This document shows positions 47,259-60,300 of a stretch of DNA of 64,000 nucleotides, piece after piece. The DNA is from Chamaea fasciata. Lineage: Eukaryota; Chordata; Aves; Passeriformes; Sylviidae. Every line of letters begins with the position of its first letter. Positions within the stretch are counted from its first letter, which is position 1. A model generated the notes under the pieces. The model saw only the letters and a list, made by a program, of their open reading frames with translations, did no database searches and was not told where the DNA came from. Location: NCBI GenBank assembly GCA_029207755.1, contig JARCOQ010000005.1, positions 44,541,621 through 44,605,620 on the forward strand, in the 5' to 3' direction. Made by a program: the position numbers and the translations under genes.

Positions 47259-50200
47259 GTAAGTCTGGGCATCGTTTGCTAAGCTTTCATCCTGCACGCC
47301 CTTGTTGACACTTATTGTTGTGGCTGGTGTCTGTGTGCATGACTCATGGGTTGTCCCTGATCTGGAGGCACATGAAGTTAGCGAGAAACTTCAGAGCCGC
47401 ACCAGGCTTTGCATATCAGCCCTGGCTGTGTCAGCTCTAGTGATTTCTCCAGCTCGTTCTGTTTCTAAAAAGATGATCCTTTACCAGATTTTGGTATACT
47501 TCGCACCTACCTGTTGGGAAAGACACATCTGAGGGAGCACCTGAGGACATCCTGGGTCAGACCTGAGTCTTAGGCTTCTCCCTCGATGTGTGCTTTTCAG
47601 CCTAGGATTAGTCGTGTTTCATTTTATTTTCCATACAGCTTAGATAAAGCATCTCCTATCTTATTCTGTGCATTCACATCTCATGTCATTGCAGCTACAT
47701 CAGAATTGGAAAAAAAAGCCCGTCAGATTGGCTCTGCGCACTGGGCTGTGTGCACTGTTATCCCTATCACTCACTAGTTTTCTGTGGTTGCCTTTTCAGT
47801 GGTTATTTGTGGTTGCTTGTTCAAGCCTCTCACAGTTGGCCTTGCTTGGGGGGACTCTCATAGCCACCTCCCCAAATCCTTGTGTGCAGCAGACAATAGG
47901 TGATATCTCTTTGTTGTTGCAGTGGTTACATTTTCACAGGCAGTGGTATCCCATGGAGTTCCCCATGTCACCTACTTCAGTAACACTCTCTTCAGCTCCT
48001 TCCTCCTTTTCAGGGTGAGCTGGGTACATGGAGGGTGGGATAGGAAAGGCTACTGGCTTTGTTGTGGTCTCAGTAGTAAAGAAATTACCTACCAGTCATT
48101 TTCAGGAAGGTAAAAATGTCCTTCACATGAAGAAGGTAATTTTGAAAGGCCTGTCCATGCTTTTCAGTTAGACTTTCCAGAGATGTGGCCAAATGACCAC
48201 TGAAAAGTATCAAAGAGAACCATAGGGGATTCAGCAAGGCATCATGAAGCAAGCCCTAGGCCTTTTGCAGTTCCCACACCAGCCAGGGTCTTTGCAGCTA
48301 AGCTTCTGAATCCTTGATGTGTTATGATAGGAGTTTCTTCGAAATTCCTTGAAAGAAGTGCAGTAGATTTACTGTCACTCCTTGGCTTTCCTAATCTAAC
48401 TCGTAGCGGAGTGCAGTGCTGAGATTTTTCCAAACAGACTACCAGAGGGCACGTGTGTTTCAGTCTGCTCATCTCCCTACTGAGCTGTGAGACTATTGCC
48501 AGTGTTAGAGGACGTGGTTGTGAATGAGAACCCCGTATGTGGGTGAGACAACTGTGCTGAAGTAAATAGTGAAACTCACTGCGGAGCCAGAGCCAATCCT
48601 TTGATTTCCAGTGCTAGCTTGCTGCTTACTGTGTGATTTCTGTGCTCCCACAAGGCAAACTTCCTGAATGAATTTGAAGTCTCATTCTGATCCCAAAATA
48701 CCTATTTTCTTGCTGGAATTTTAGTTTATATTGTTTGTTCCTAATTACTCTTGGAGTTTCTTAGCAAAGTGCTTTCTGAGCCTGCTAAACAAAACAGAAA
48801 AAGAAAGCTCCCTGGGCATTAGATCCTTTCTAAACACCTTACAAAACCTCATGCAAGAAATTTCAGGCAAGAAGAGCCTCATAGATCTGGTAGACTAAGA
48901 TAATGCAGGTACATATTTCTGCAGATAGTGAGGTACGTATTTCTGCGGATAGGGCAATTCCCTGTCCCCATTGCCTCTCAGGGCCTGAATATGAAAAATC
49001 ACTTGTTTCAGGATTGGTCTGATTCAGATTAGACTCCTATGACTCCATAGTTACTTTCATGTCCCAAAAGGCTCATCCCTCCTGGAAATGTAGATAATAT
49101 TTGGATACAATGTTGAAGAATCTCAACTGTAACAATCTTCAAAAGGATTGCTTACTTAACCTTGTGTCCCAAAGTATGATGATGTTATTGATCCTAATAT
49201 TCTGGCACAAGAAGTGCAGTTTACGACTGAGAGAAAATTGGTATTTTAATATTTTGTGAGATAGCAGGACATGTGGGTCCTGTGAAGTAATGTGACCTAT
49301 AACATTACATGGCTAATTAGCTCTCTTTTTAAAGCTAATTATATGCGCTTATGGCGTATAAACATAGAAATAAATGCATGTAGTTCAGCTTTAATATTTT
49401 TTTATACTACAGAAGGTTAGGCTAGGCTATTGCAGAGTAAGTTTGGAGATGACAGGCCCATATGCTGCTGCTTCTGGGTTGCTTTAGACCAGATCCTTCT
49501 ACCGTCTCTCACCAAAGTATGGGAGTCCCTGCAATCATGGAATCATGCTGTTCTTGGACTCAGAAACACATGGGCTTCAGAGCTGACAGGAAGATGGAGT
49601 GTGGCACGTCCATCAGGGTGCAGCTTGCAGCAGTGTGTGCAGTCCTAGCAGTGGCTCTTGCCAGAAGGGAGTGCCTCATAGCACGGAGCTGTCAGGGCTA
49701 CATTGTGCTACAGTGTGTAGAAATGGCAGCAAGCAACAGTACTTAACATGTGCTTTGAAGTCCGGTCTTTTAAAGACAGTATTGGTCTTGAGCAGAGGGG
49801 CTGTTGCAGCATTATGAGCACTTTATGTGCAAGACCTCTCTGGTGCTTGTGGTGAATGGACCGTGCTGAATGTCAGTGTGGCTTTTGCATTGCAGATACC
49901 ATGTGTTGCAGGGCCCTGCAGGTCTTAGTCTTCTCTGCTGGGTACACTTGAATGCAGGAGCTGAGGTGTGATGTGATGTGTGTGGATCCCAGACATGGAC
50001 TATCAGTTTATGTAGGAACTGAAAATACAGGGATTTTTTTTCACTGCAGTAGTACAATTTATAGTATGCGTATACATTAGGGAGTAGTGGCAGTTTGTTT
50101 TCCTTCTGATCTTGTCATCCTTCAGATTTCTGTTATCATTCTGATTACCTTTAGGCAAGACATCCTCTTACCCCTCTCCACTCACATTGCATTTCTCAAT

Positions 50201-53200
50201 AAGACACTGCATGATGGGCTTAGCCCAGGGTATTTGTGGTCCTGAATTCCCTGTTATGCCATTGCTACATGGTGTACTCTGAACTCATTCCTGTAAGGTA
50301 CTGAGCTTTCTGGCCCTAACCCAGTAAAGCACTTAATGATATATTTAGGCATATATAAGGATTTCTATCATCTTCATACCCATGCATTTAAAGTAAAGCA
50401 TGTACTTGAGTACTTCACTGGATTGGAACCAAATTGCTCTGCATCCTGTTGGAGCTCACTGTAGGTGTGTAATCTCTTTAGCTTCGCTTTGCATCTTAGG
50501 CCAAAGTTCTCATTTGCATTAAAATTTAATGCTGGATTAGAGTCCGTCATTGAAAAACTGGTAATTTTTAAGATCCTTGCTTAGCAGCTTTTTTAAAAAG
50601 TATGTGACTGCTACAAATTCTGTGGAATTTCTCCATATGAGAAGTAAGTAAGTCCATTTTTGTTCTGTGCAGCAGCATGCACAAAGAAGTTTGTCCTACT
50701 TGGATATGTTTATTCAGGACATTGGCACTGCTTGATTCCCAGAGACGGGATCCCTATCTAGCAAGAGGCAAGTAGTGTTTTAGGTGAAACTACTCTGAAA
50801 ACATTCTGCAGTTTTATATTCAGCTTTTTTTTTTCTTTTCTTTGATCCACATGTCTCTTAATTTTGAATATATCTACTTACATACACTATCAGGGTGTAT
50901 GTGTTACTGGACTCTCTAGCATATCCTACATATACATAAGTGCATCTTCTTCACAATTTCCTTAGTTAATAAATGTGAATTTGCCAAATCTCATTCTCAG
51001 TTTATTTTCAGAAAGCTGACTGAGTACTTACAAACACAGGAGAAATGCTGGAATTTGTCACAACTTGCTGTGGGAGCTAGTGAACTTTAAGAAAGGCTTT
51101 TCTTCTGTTGTTCTGTGACAGAACAGGACCTACAAAGGTCTCAGGCCTCTCACAGACAAGCCAGGATGCTGTGAATCATAACCAAGTAGATGACGGGAGC
51201 TAGTGAACTTTAAGAAAGGCTTTTCTTCTGTTGTTCTGTGACAGTACAGGACCTACAAAGGTCTCAGGCCTCTCACAGACAAGCCAGGATGCTGTGAATC
51301 ATAACCAAGTAGATGACTAGGGAAAGTGTTCCAATTGGAGAACATCAACAAGAGAGATGTAGAGTGTTACCTAACCATGATAATGACAAATCTGGAAATT
51401 GGTTTTGCCATTAAAAAGTTGCATGAGAAGAAAAGGATTCAGGGAGATTCAGGGATTCACAATTTTTCAGGTAGAAAATCCCCAAAAAGTTGTTAGGCAT
51501 GTACCGGTAAGAAAGAGAATTGCTGTAGTTTATATTAAGGTGTTCATTTTATTATGTGAAAAGGCTAAGTAGTTGTGATAGTTACTAAAAGATAAGTTAT
51601 TTCCATTGGATTTTCATCTATTATTTAATGCAAGTAAAGTCTTGTAACAGTCTGTTCTTTGAACTTTTTAATTTTTCAGTTGTTGATACATATGAGGGGG
51701 GTATGTGCCCCTTAATTTATCAAACATAATTTGGAATCCTAGGACAAATCCTAGCTGGTGTAAGCTCTACTGAAATGAGATTTTGAAGTCAACAGAGTCA
51801 TATCAGTTTAATTACAGTCTTTAATTTGCAGGAACAACATTTGAATTTGTGTGGTAACTCACTCCAGAGTGATTCATGGTCTTTTATTTAAGGAAAGTAT
51901 TACAGACTTCTAAATATAATTTTGTATCAAAATTGATCCTGTAATTAATTTTACAGTAGTAAAGTCAATCTCCTGAGTATTACAGACTGCTGGTGTTGCA
52001 TCTGATGTTTGGTGGGTTTCTAAACTGAATAGTTCTGTCTCATTACAATGAGTTTTCGGATCATCCCTGTTTAGTGTGGCAAGTAAGCCACCGAAGACTT
52101 GTCAACTCTTGCACTCCAGGAATGGAGACTGCACAACCTCTCTGGACAACCTGTTCTGCTTCACTGCCCTCATAGTGATGCTTTTTCATTTCCTATTCAC
52201 TAGAAACCTGCAGTGTCTCAGTTTGTGTCATTATCTCGTTACCTTACGTACACTTTGGTTAAAAGCCTGGCTTTGTTTCTTTGGTCCCTCTGAAATTGTC
52301 TCTTCTGTAGGCTGAACCAGCCCAGCTTTAAAAAAGACCTGTAAGTCATTCACCACAAAGCCATGTCCCTAAGCACCACATCTACAAGTCTTATAAATAC
52401 TTCAGATGGGTGAAGCATGATTTATCCTTGGTAAATTTATGCTGGCTTTTCTCAGTCACTTTGTTTGTCTTGTGTCCAAAAATGGTTTCAGAAAGGATTT
52501 TCTCCATGATTCTCTGAGGAAAAAAGTTAGACCAGTTAATGTGTAGTTCCCTGAAAAAATCTTGGTTTTTTTTGAATATCGTTGCAGTATTTGTCTTAAT
52601 TCAGTTGGAGACTTTACCTGATCTCCACACCTTTTGAAATAGGAGAAAATAACCTTTCAGCTTCATCAGACAGTCTCTCAGCATCTTCCTACAGATCCCA
52701 TCTGTCTTCTGTAAAACTTGTAAAAGCTGAGATTTCTTAAGAGATCTCTGGCTTAATCCTCTCCCAGTACTCGTAGTTTCTCTCCTCCTTCAATTCTGTG
52801 TGTACAAAGGACGACAAGATGTGCTGGTGATGTCCAGCGCCATGTCTGCATCCACTGTCAGTAAATCTCCAGAGCTATTCAGCAGCTGGTGTGAATTTTT
52901 ATTTTTTATTCTTTTATTGCTCGTGTGGTAGTGGAGGCTCTTCTTGTTGTCCGTACCATACCTTGCCAGTACCAAAACTAGGTGAGCTTGGGTTTTCCTA
53001 ACACCATTCCTGCGTGTCCAGAGACTTCCTAGTCCTGCTTTCTCCTCCTTTATGCTGTTGTTCTGCAGTGTAGTTCGGTCATGACTTCCCTGTTTAGGTA
53101 GAGACTGTCTCGTGATATGTCTGCTTGTTTTCCTGAGTTTTGTGCTTGATGGAGATTGTCCTGAAAGACCTGCTAGCTTACTTGAGCTCTATTTCCCTTC

Positions 53201-54278
53201 AAAGCTGACTCTCAGGGGATCCCACTGACCATTTCCCTGAACACACTGAAGCCTGGTCTCCAGCTCTCTGCTCGGATTATCACATCTTCACTCAGTTCTT
53301 CGTTGTTTTTGTGTAGCAGGTACGAAAGAGCATCACTCTTGACTGACCCCACAGATTAACACAGCCTGGGGTCCCATCTTATTCACTCTGCCCCCAGAGC
53401 TTTGTAGTCCTGATCTGCACTAGGCCATGTCTTTGGTGTCTACATGAATGTGCAAAAATGGGTCGGGGTTCAAGGAATGGAAAATTACTGCAGTCTTTCT
53501 GCAATGGGTCAGGTCCCCTAAAAAAAGCCCCAACCTGTTGTTGCAGCATAGAAAGTGTGCCTTCGTTCCTCATAGTCACCCACCACTTCATTTTGCTCTC
53601 TGCTAATATGCTGTTCAAACTCAGTTGGTTTCAAAGCCTTTCTTTATGGAGCTTGTTCTCCATCACTGGTTATTAGGACACTTTCCACTTCTGTGAACTT
53701 AGATCTGAGGGCAGAGAAGGACTATTTCTGCTGCTGCAAGAAGTCACAAGTTTCTAGCTTCCCCATCTCAGGAGTCTCCATCAGCATGTCACTCAGCCAT
53801 AGCCTTTGACTGTTCTTCCTGCTTTGCATCATGAGCCTCAGGATTTGCCTCTGCATTGTCTCCCTGAAGACTCTAATTTTCTGGTCATCCTTGATTTTTT
53901 GCAGGCTGCTCACCTGGACAGGCTCGTCCACCTAACACTGCTGGGCAATGCGCAATCCTGGAGATAAAATTTTGGAATGGTTCATCTTCTAATTCCTTAG
54001 CCCTAATAAAGGCTCAATGCATGCCCCAATATTTGTTACCCTCTGATATAGTAAAAATTGATGAAGGTGATCAAAGGATGGTGAAGTTAAGAAAGAAGAA
54101 TGAAGTTCCCAAAGTTCTTTCCGCCTAAGAAAAGCATCTCTTTTTCCAGTGTTGACTACTGCTATGCTACTTACAGATCTTGTGTCCTTTTGTAGAGCTG
54201 CATCTGTTCTTTCACTCAGATGCTCAAACCCTTTATTTTTACTTTTTGGACAGCTGCATATGAGGAGTGCTGTGTGAG

Positions 54279-54314
<36 letters not shown>

Positions 54315-57300
54315 GCCCTTTCATATGAGGCATGCAATGTAAAATGGTCAGGAGGAAATCAAGACAGAAAGTAGAAGTGTGAATATGGTTGCTGCAGCTG
54401 GAGTCGTATGGAGATGCATCTGAGAATGAAGTGCCAAATAGAAAACAAGTACAAATACTTTCCATGCCAATAACCAAACAACTGTAGACTATAGAGGGAC
54501 TACAAAGTAGAACAGAGGATGGAACTGAAGAATTTAAAAAAGGGAGGTCTCACAGTGTGGTATTATCTTTTCTTTTGCTTTTCTTGCTTTTGTATGCACC
54601 TGAAAATGTTACAGGATAGACAAAGAGATGACCATGGAGATGAATGACTCTTCAAGTGTAAGGGAAGTTTTGACTGTAAATGCATTTTTAAGAATGGATC
54701 TAGCTGTGAAAGAAGCAGTTCGGGAAGGCCCTACAGTGCTGTAACCCCATTAGTCACAGTGGAAGAGGTAAAAGGGCTTGTTAAAACAATAAATGAATGT
54801 GGATAAGGGGTGACAGAGAGGTGAAAGTAGCAGCTGCACCCTGGAGGAAATGGGCAAACTGGACAAATAGGTTGCAAAAGAGAGAAGGCAATTTTTTTTT
54901 GTGACTGTCCGCCATCTGAATTCCCCCTGTTCTTATCCATATTAGCTCAATGTCGTGTTGACCCTCCCTCCAGCAAGCAGAGGGAGGGGAGGAGACTTCC
55001 ACACTTGTCAGTATTGGTTCTTCAGTCAGATGAGGAGGATGCACTGATATGACACTGGTTATTTTATTAGTATGTGGGTCAAAATAAAATCTGGCAGCAA
55101 AGCTTTTCAGAAACCGAGTGAGTACTCCTCTTTTCTGTGATCATGTTGTACAGAGTCTGCAAGGAACCTAGGGTAGTTTGTCTCTTTTGCACTACTGCAT
55201 GGTGCACTGCAGAAAAACTATTCCTAATTTTGGTGGAAATGAAACTGTGGAAGCTCCATTCCCTCACTCCCTAACCCGAGTGAAGACTCATTGAGTACAC
55301 TAGTTCTGGAGTTCTGTTACGTTCTGATCTATTAATAAAGTGAGTTGACTTTTTCCACCTTGAAGTGCTTGCACTTTAATCACACCCTGCCCCACTTCCC
55401 TATCTAACACAGACCTCCAGGGTACTGGATTCTCATGGCCAAGTGAGTTTTACTGAAGTTCTGTGCCAGTGCATGACAGTTCCCTGTGTCTTCTTCCAGC
55501 TGCATGAAAAAAGAAATAGTGACTTTAAATATGGAAGTTAATCAAGTCTTCTTTTATTCCACGTGGCTGTTCTTTCAAGCTAATTAAAATAATTCAGCTG
55601 ACTGAAGAACATGTTAATGGATTTAGGATTGTAATTCAGAAAAAAAATATTTCTAGTGGAAAGACTTTTTGGGGTTAAGCCAGCATCATAGCATGCAAGA
55701 GAGTTGAATTCAGCTATTACTGTGTTATGGATTTGCTAAATAACATTGAGAAATGCCTTCACCTTTCTTCTTAATGTCAATTTTGATGGTCCATTCCACA
55801 CTTTGTTTTGTGCATTTAAGTGAGATAGGCTCTTGCACTCAGAGGGTTCCTGTAGGTTTTAGGAATTTGTCCTTGAGGTCAAAATTCTGGATTTTGTAAG
55901 CTAACCTACAGGGCTTATTCCCAAGGACCTGGTGTTACCTGAGCTCTTGTCTCCTACCTCTCCATGCCTGCCACTCCTTTGTGCCAGCACTGGTGTATGT
56001 GCAGCCACACGTTCATCTGATGAGGAGCGTGACTCAAATGAAGATGTAGGTAGGTAGATTTACAGAGCATTTTCTAGGCACATCATTGCCGTAACTAAGT
56101 TCATTGGAAAACATACAGGAAAGGTGAAGTAAAGCTTGGCTGGGGTTGCACCCATTTGGAGAGCAGGTGGGATCACACCTTTGGCAATGTCTACCACAGA
56201 GATTGACTTGGAGCAATTAGAGGACTTTAAAACTGAGTTACTGTTTACTGAGGAGACACATGGGCTTCTGGGGAGTTCCCCTGGTAAATGGTCCTATTCT
56301 CACATATGTAGATTTCCCTTCAACACTCAGTCATCTACAATCAGAGTTATTTGGTTTGGTTTTTCATTCCTCAAGATACAGGGATTTCCTGCATGTTGTT
56401 TTTTTCATGAACTGCTTACATGTGTTTGCACTTGATTTCCTCTCGGTGGGATGGAGAATTGAGGGTAACGTGTTGATTTTAAAGCTCACACAGCTACATT
56501 TATGTTTTGCATGACATGAACTTTATATTGCTTTATCTCATTTTTATGTTTGTGTAATACACAAATTGCTACTTCCTCTAGTGTCAAGGAAGATGAAGGT
56601 TTTCATTTTATACACATAGGCATAGTTTGTTTGAAGTGCCTCCTTTCTCCAGAACATTTGCATACCTTTGAAATTGGTTGCTGAGTGTATCTAGCCTTCA
56701 GGTGGTGGCAAAGCATGGCTTCGTTGAGAAGAACTGGAAATTCTGAATAACCCCAGGACTTATGTCCCAAAAAAGAGAAGTCCTATTGCAAAGTAACTTA
56801 CTGCTGCTGTGCTGAGTACGTATCTCACTGAAGTCAGTGATTTAACTGCAGCAGATGCTTGTTACAGAAATGACCAGTTGTCATATATGAAAAACTTGTT
56901 ATGTGTGTAATTTCCAATAATGTGTTGCTCTGGAACTGTGTCAGAATTGGAATGTTACTCAAAGTATTGTCTAAAGTTGGGTTCTCTGAGAATCTTTCCA
57001 AAGATTCTTCTTTTCCTCAAAGTTTTGGAGTATAGGTGAATGACTTTTTTATATGTTTTTGTTATATCTGTTTCTTAGGAGGCACGATCAATCAAGAAAT
57101 TACCTACCTTGATTCACTCTGGATTAGTGGCTGTTTATGGCACAGTTGTTTTGAATCATATAGTTCTCTTTTTGGGAACAGATGATGGACAGTTACTAAA
57201 GGTAAGCTGAGTGTGGCAGTTCTTCCCTTCTCCACCAGCTGCTTCTGCTGCTGTTCGAGTGGGTAAATATTTCCTGGTTTATTCAGTGTATTATAAACAA

Positions 57301-60300
57301 ATAAGATCCCCTGAATCTCTGTTTTTTGTTTGGGATATAACTGCTGTATGGTCATTTGGAGAGCAAGATAACTTTCAAAAGCAATTATGTACCCTGCTAA
57401 AATTCAAGTAAGCATTTCATTAAAACGCTAATGCCCACAGTATTAATTTACAGACTGTGGAGTTCTCAGTTATTTTGCCTTGTTTCCTCCCTTGCTTTGG
57501 TTTTTTAGTAGAAATATTAAATGCTGTTAGATTTTGGAAATGTGTGTGTTTGTTTGTTTGCCTGTGTGATGTGAAAAGCTGCCCATTAGAGAGACTCATT
57601 TTGCCTTAGCTTCTGAATAGTTGACCTATGCTAACTTAAATCCATTGCTTGAAAGTGAAAGTAATCTTATCTCATTACCAGACATTTCAACCATCCAGTC
57701 AAAAGTTTTTTATGCTTGAATATTTTCTGGGTTTTGTGAGAATGTCTTTTTTGCAGTACAGACATTTCCTGTCTATGCTGCAAAGGATGGCTCTCATTCA
57801 TTGTCTTTATTAAGCAGACATTTGGAGAGGAATATAGTAGAGACCTTGAAAAGCTTTGTCCATTTGATTTCATTTTGCTTTTGATAAAGAAAAATGAAAT
57901 TGATGTCTTCCATGTCTCCTTAACACTGTGGAGACAGTGAACACATCTCCCTTGTTTAGTCATGAAAAACCAATGTTGATGTGCTTGCAAAACGAAGTTT
58001 ATGGGGTCTCTGATTCCCTAGAATCCTGTGCAAAGGGTGGTGGAGTTGGGCAAGGTAAGGAAAAGAAATATCATCACAGGAATATACTTAGAGTAGCCAC
58101 AAAGAAATTTGTGTAAGTTCCTTTTTACTCTATGGGTTTCTGAATGTTAGTTTGTTTTCTGAAGGCTGATACTTTCTTCTCCACTGATAGGAGTAAAAGT
58201 TTGTGATTTTGGGATATAGGCATTTCTTCCACACTCAGTTTCCGAATCAATCAGTAACAGGCTTGGTGGAAGGCATGTTTCATATGCTAAACCAGTGCCA
58301 AATTCAGTGCTAAATGTGTCTGGCATGGATTTTGTTGAAATTCTGTTCTTATGGTCTCTTCCTTCATCCTTTTCCAGTGTGAGAACCAGTGCGGTAGGTG
58401 AATTGAATCATGGCACAGTAGTTCATCTCAGAAGCTTTGATGTAACTCAAATTAGGCTTTTGTTTAAGATGTTGAGTGATCAATAAAAGAACATGGGAAT
58501 AATTTAATTACACGTTTTAGGCTGTTCTTGATGAGGATATGAAATCTAATTGCCCAGAGGTTTTATATGAAATTGAGGAAGAAACTTCCATTTTCCCCAA
58601 ACTACGACTTGATCCAGTGAATAATAACTACATCTATCTGTCCTCTGCCAATAAGGTAAGTACAATATTTAATAAAATAATGCATTAATATAAACTACTG
58701 CTTTATGGATTTATCCCACTTTATAAGTGAAGCATCAGTTGTGTTAGAGTTAGACTTTTAATATGCAAACTGCAGTTACCAACTTACATCTAATATCTGG
58801 TTACATTGTCTAAGTTAGGGCTGCATTCCTGCAGGGCTTGAAAGGGCTTCTGCTGTCATGGTGCTGCCCAGTGTTGTTATGATCCAGCAATACCCTTAAT
58901 TCCATGCTTATTTTATGCCATTCTGCCGAGAGAGTGTTTTTTTCTGTTTTGCCTGGAGGCAGGAAAGCGCAGATCATGCAGAGTCAAGCTTAGAGATAGC
59001 AAAAAAACCTTGTCCACTCTTTGGAGACAAAGCAATCCAGATGTTGGTAGGTCAGGGTGTGCCAGTCAGTTAAGGAGTTTCTAAAGTGGAGAAATCTCTT
59101 AATTTGAAAGATGGCTTTGAAGCCTTAGTTCTGATGAAATCAGTGATAAAGCTGTAATCAGTGATAAAATTCCCATTGTCTTCAGTTAGGCACAGACTTC
59201 TAAAGAACATAACAAAAGGACAATGAGGAATGAGCCATGTGTGTGCATAGTGAGGCCAAGGAGTTCAGGAGTGGCTGAGAGCTGCTGCACGTGAGCAAAC
59301 ATGTTGGAGCTGCACGTCAAGCAGTGAGTGGCTCCCGGGAGCCAGTGCAGTTGTTGCAGCACACCTTGCAGCAGGGCTACTGAGCAGCAATCAGAAAATC
59401 CCTTTGTCTCCCCAGCAGTGGGAAAGATGGCATTGAAGGCTTAAGGGCTTGCTGTCCATTTTAGCTGAAAAGGATTTCACCCAGCACTTAATTACCATCA
59501 CTTACAATAAAATCACTTTTCTCTCAGTGAACGTAGTGTTTTAGCCTGCTGTTATAGAGCGGGGGTAAGTTGGTAGGAGAGCCCCTGACTGTTATAAAAC
59601 ATCTGTCACAAATATAAAAGGAATTGAAATCTCAGTCAAAAGTATACATAGATATTCAAAGTAAGACTTGAATTTTCTTTAGCTTTGGTAAAAGACCAAG
59701 TTGTTATAGAGGAACAACAGCTATTAGGAATAAATGCACTTCTCTGATCATCTCTTGGAGCTGAAATAAGGCTTCTCCATAAGTCTTCTTAAACTTGATA
59801 GTAATCTAGGATTATGACTGGTTTTGGAATTGATTATCTCACATGCCTTCAGATAAACTGAATTTTACAGTATATGGACAGAAAAAGCAGTAAATATAAT
59901 CTTGCAGGAAGCAGTGTGTCCTTGTTTCTGTTGACAAATATAAGAACTTCTAATTCTTGCAAATTTGTAAAATATGGTTTGAATTAGTTTTTCTTACTAA
60001 GATCATTAATTCACATTGTAATTAATCACATTATTTGTATCTGTATTCAGTATTTGTAATCAGCTTTCTCTTTTTCTTTTTCCTTTCCTTTTCTGAAAAT
60101 GGCTGGCTAGGATATTCAAGCTGAATGTACAAGTATAGATACATACAATATAGCCACAATTATCTACATTTACTTACTGAAATGGCATTTTCATGCATGC
60201 TAAGCAGTTGCATGCGTTTGTTCTAGTGTGCACATGCAGTAACCTGACATGGTGATGCAAACACAGATGCATTTTGTTATGTGCATGCATTTTTGGATGC

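Larger units (their letters stand above)
47259..57078 (+). other. PLXNC1: PLXNC1 intron 1 (9,820 bp)
   Basis: Intron from GTAAGT to a pyrimidine-rich AG acceptor. Contents seen: a short imperfect direct repeat at 48.9 kb, a 123-bp tandem duplication at 51.07-51.32 kb, a long CR1 relic at 52.06-53.95 kb and a poly(A) tract at 54.28 kb. The stretches 47.3-48.9, 48.95-51.07, 51.3-52.0 and 54.3-57.0 kb hold only short chance open frames, and I see no further feature in them. First introns of this kind often carry enhancers, but no conserved element can be claimed from one genome. Confidence 0.9.
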
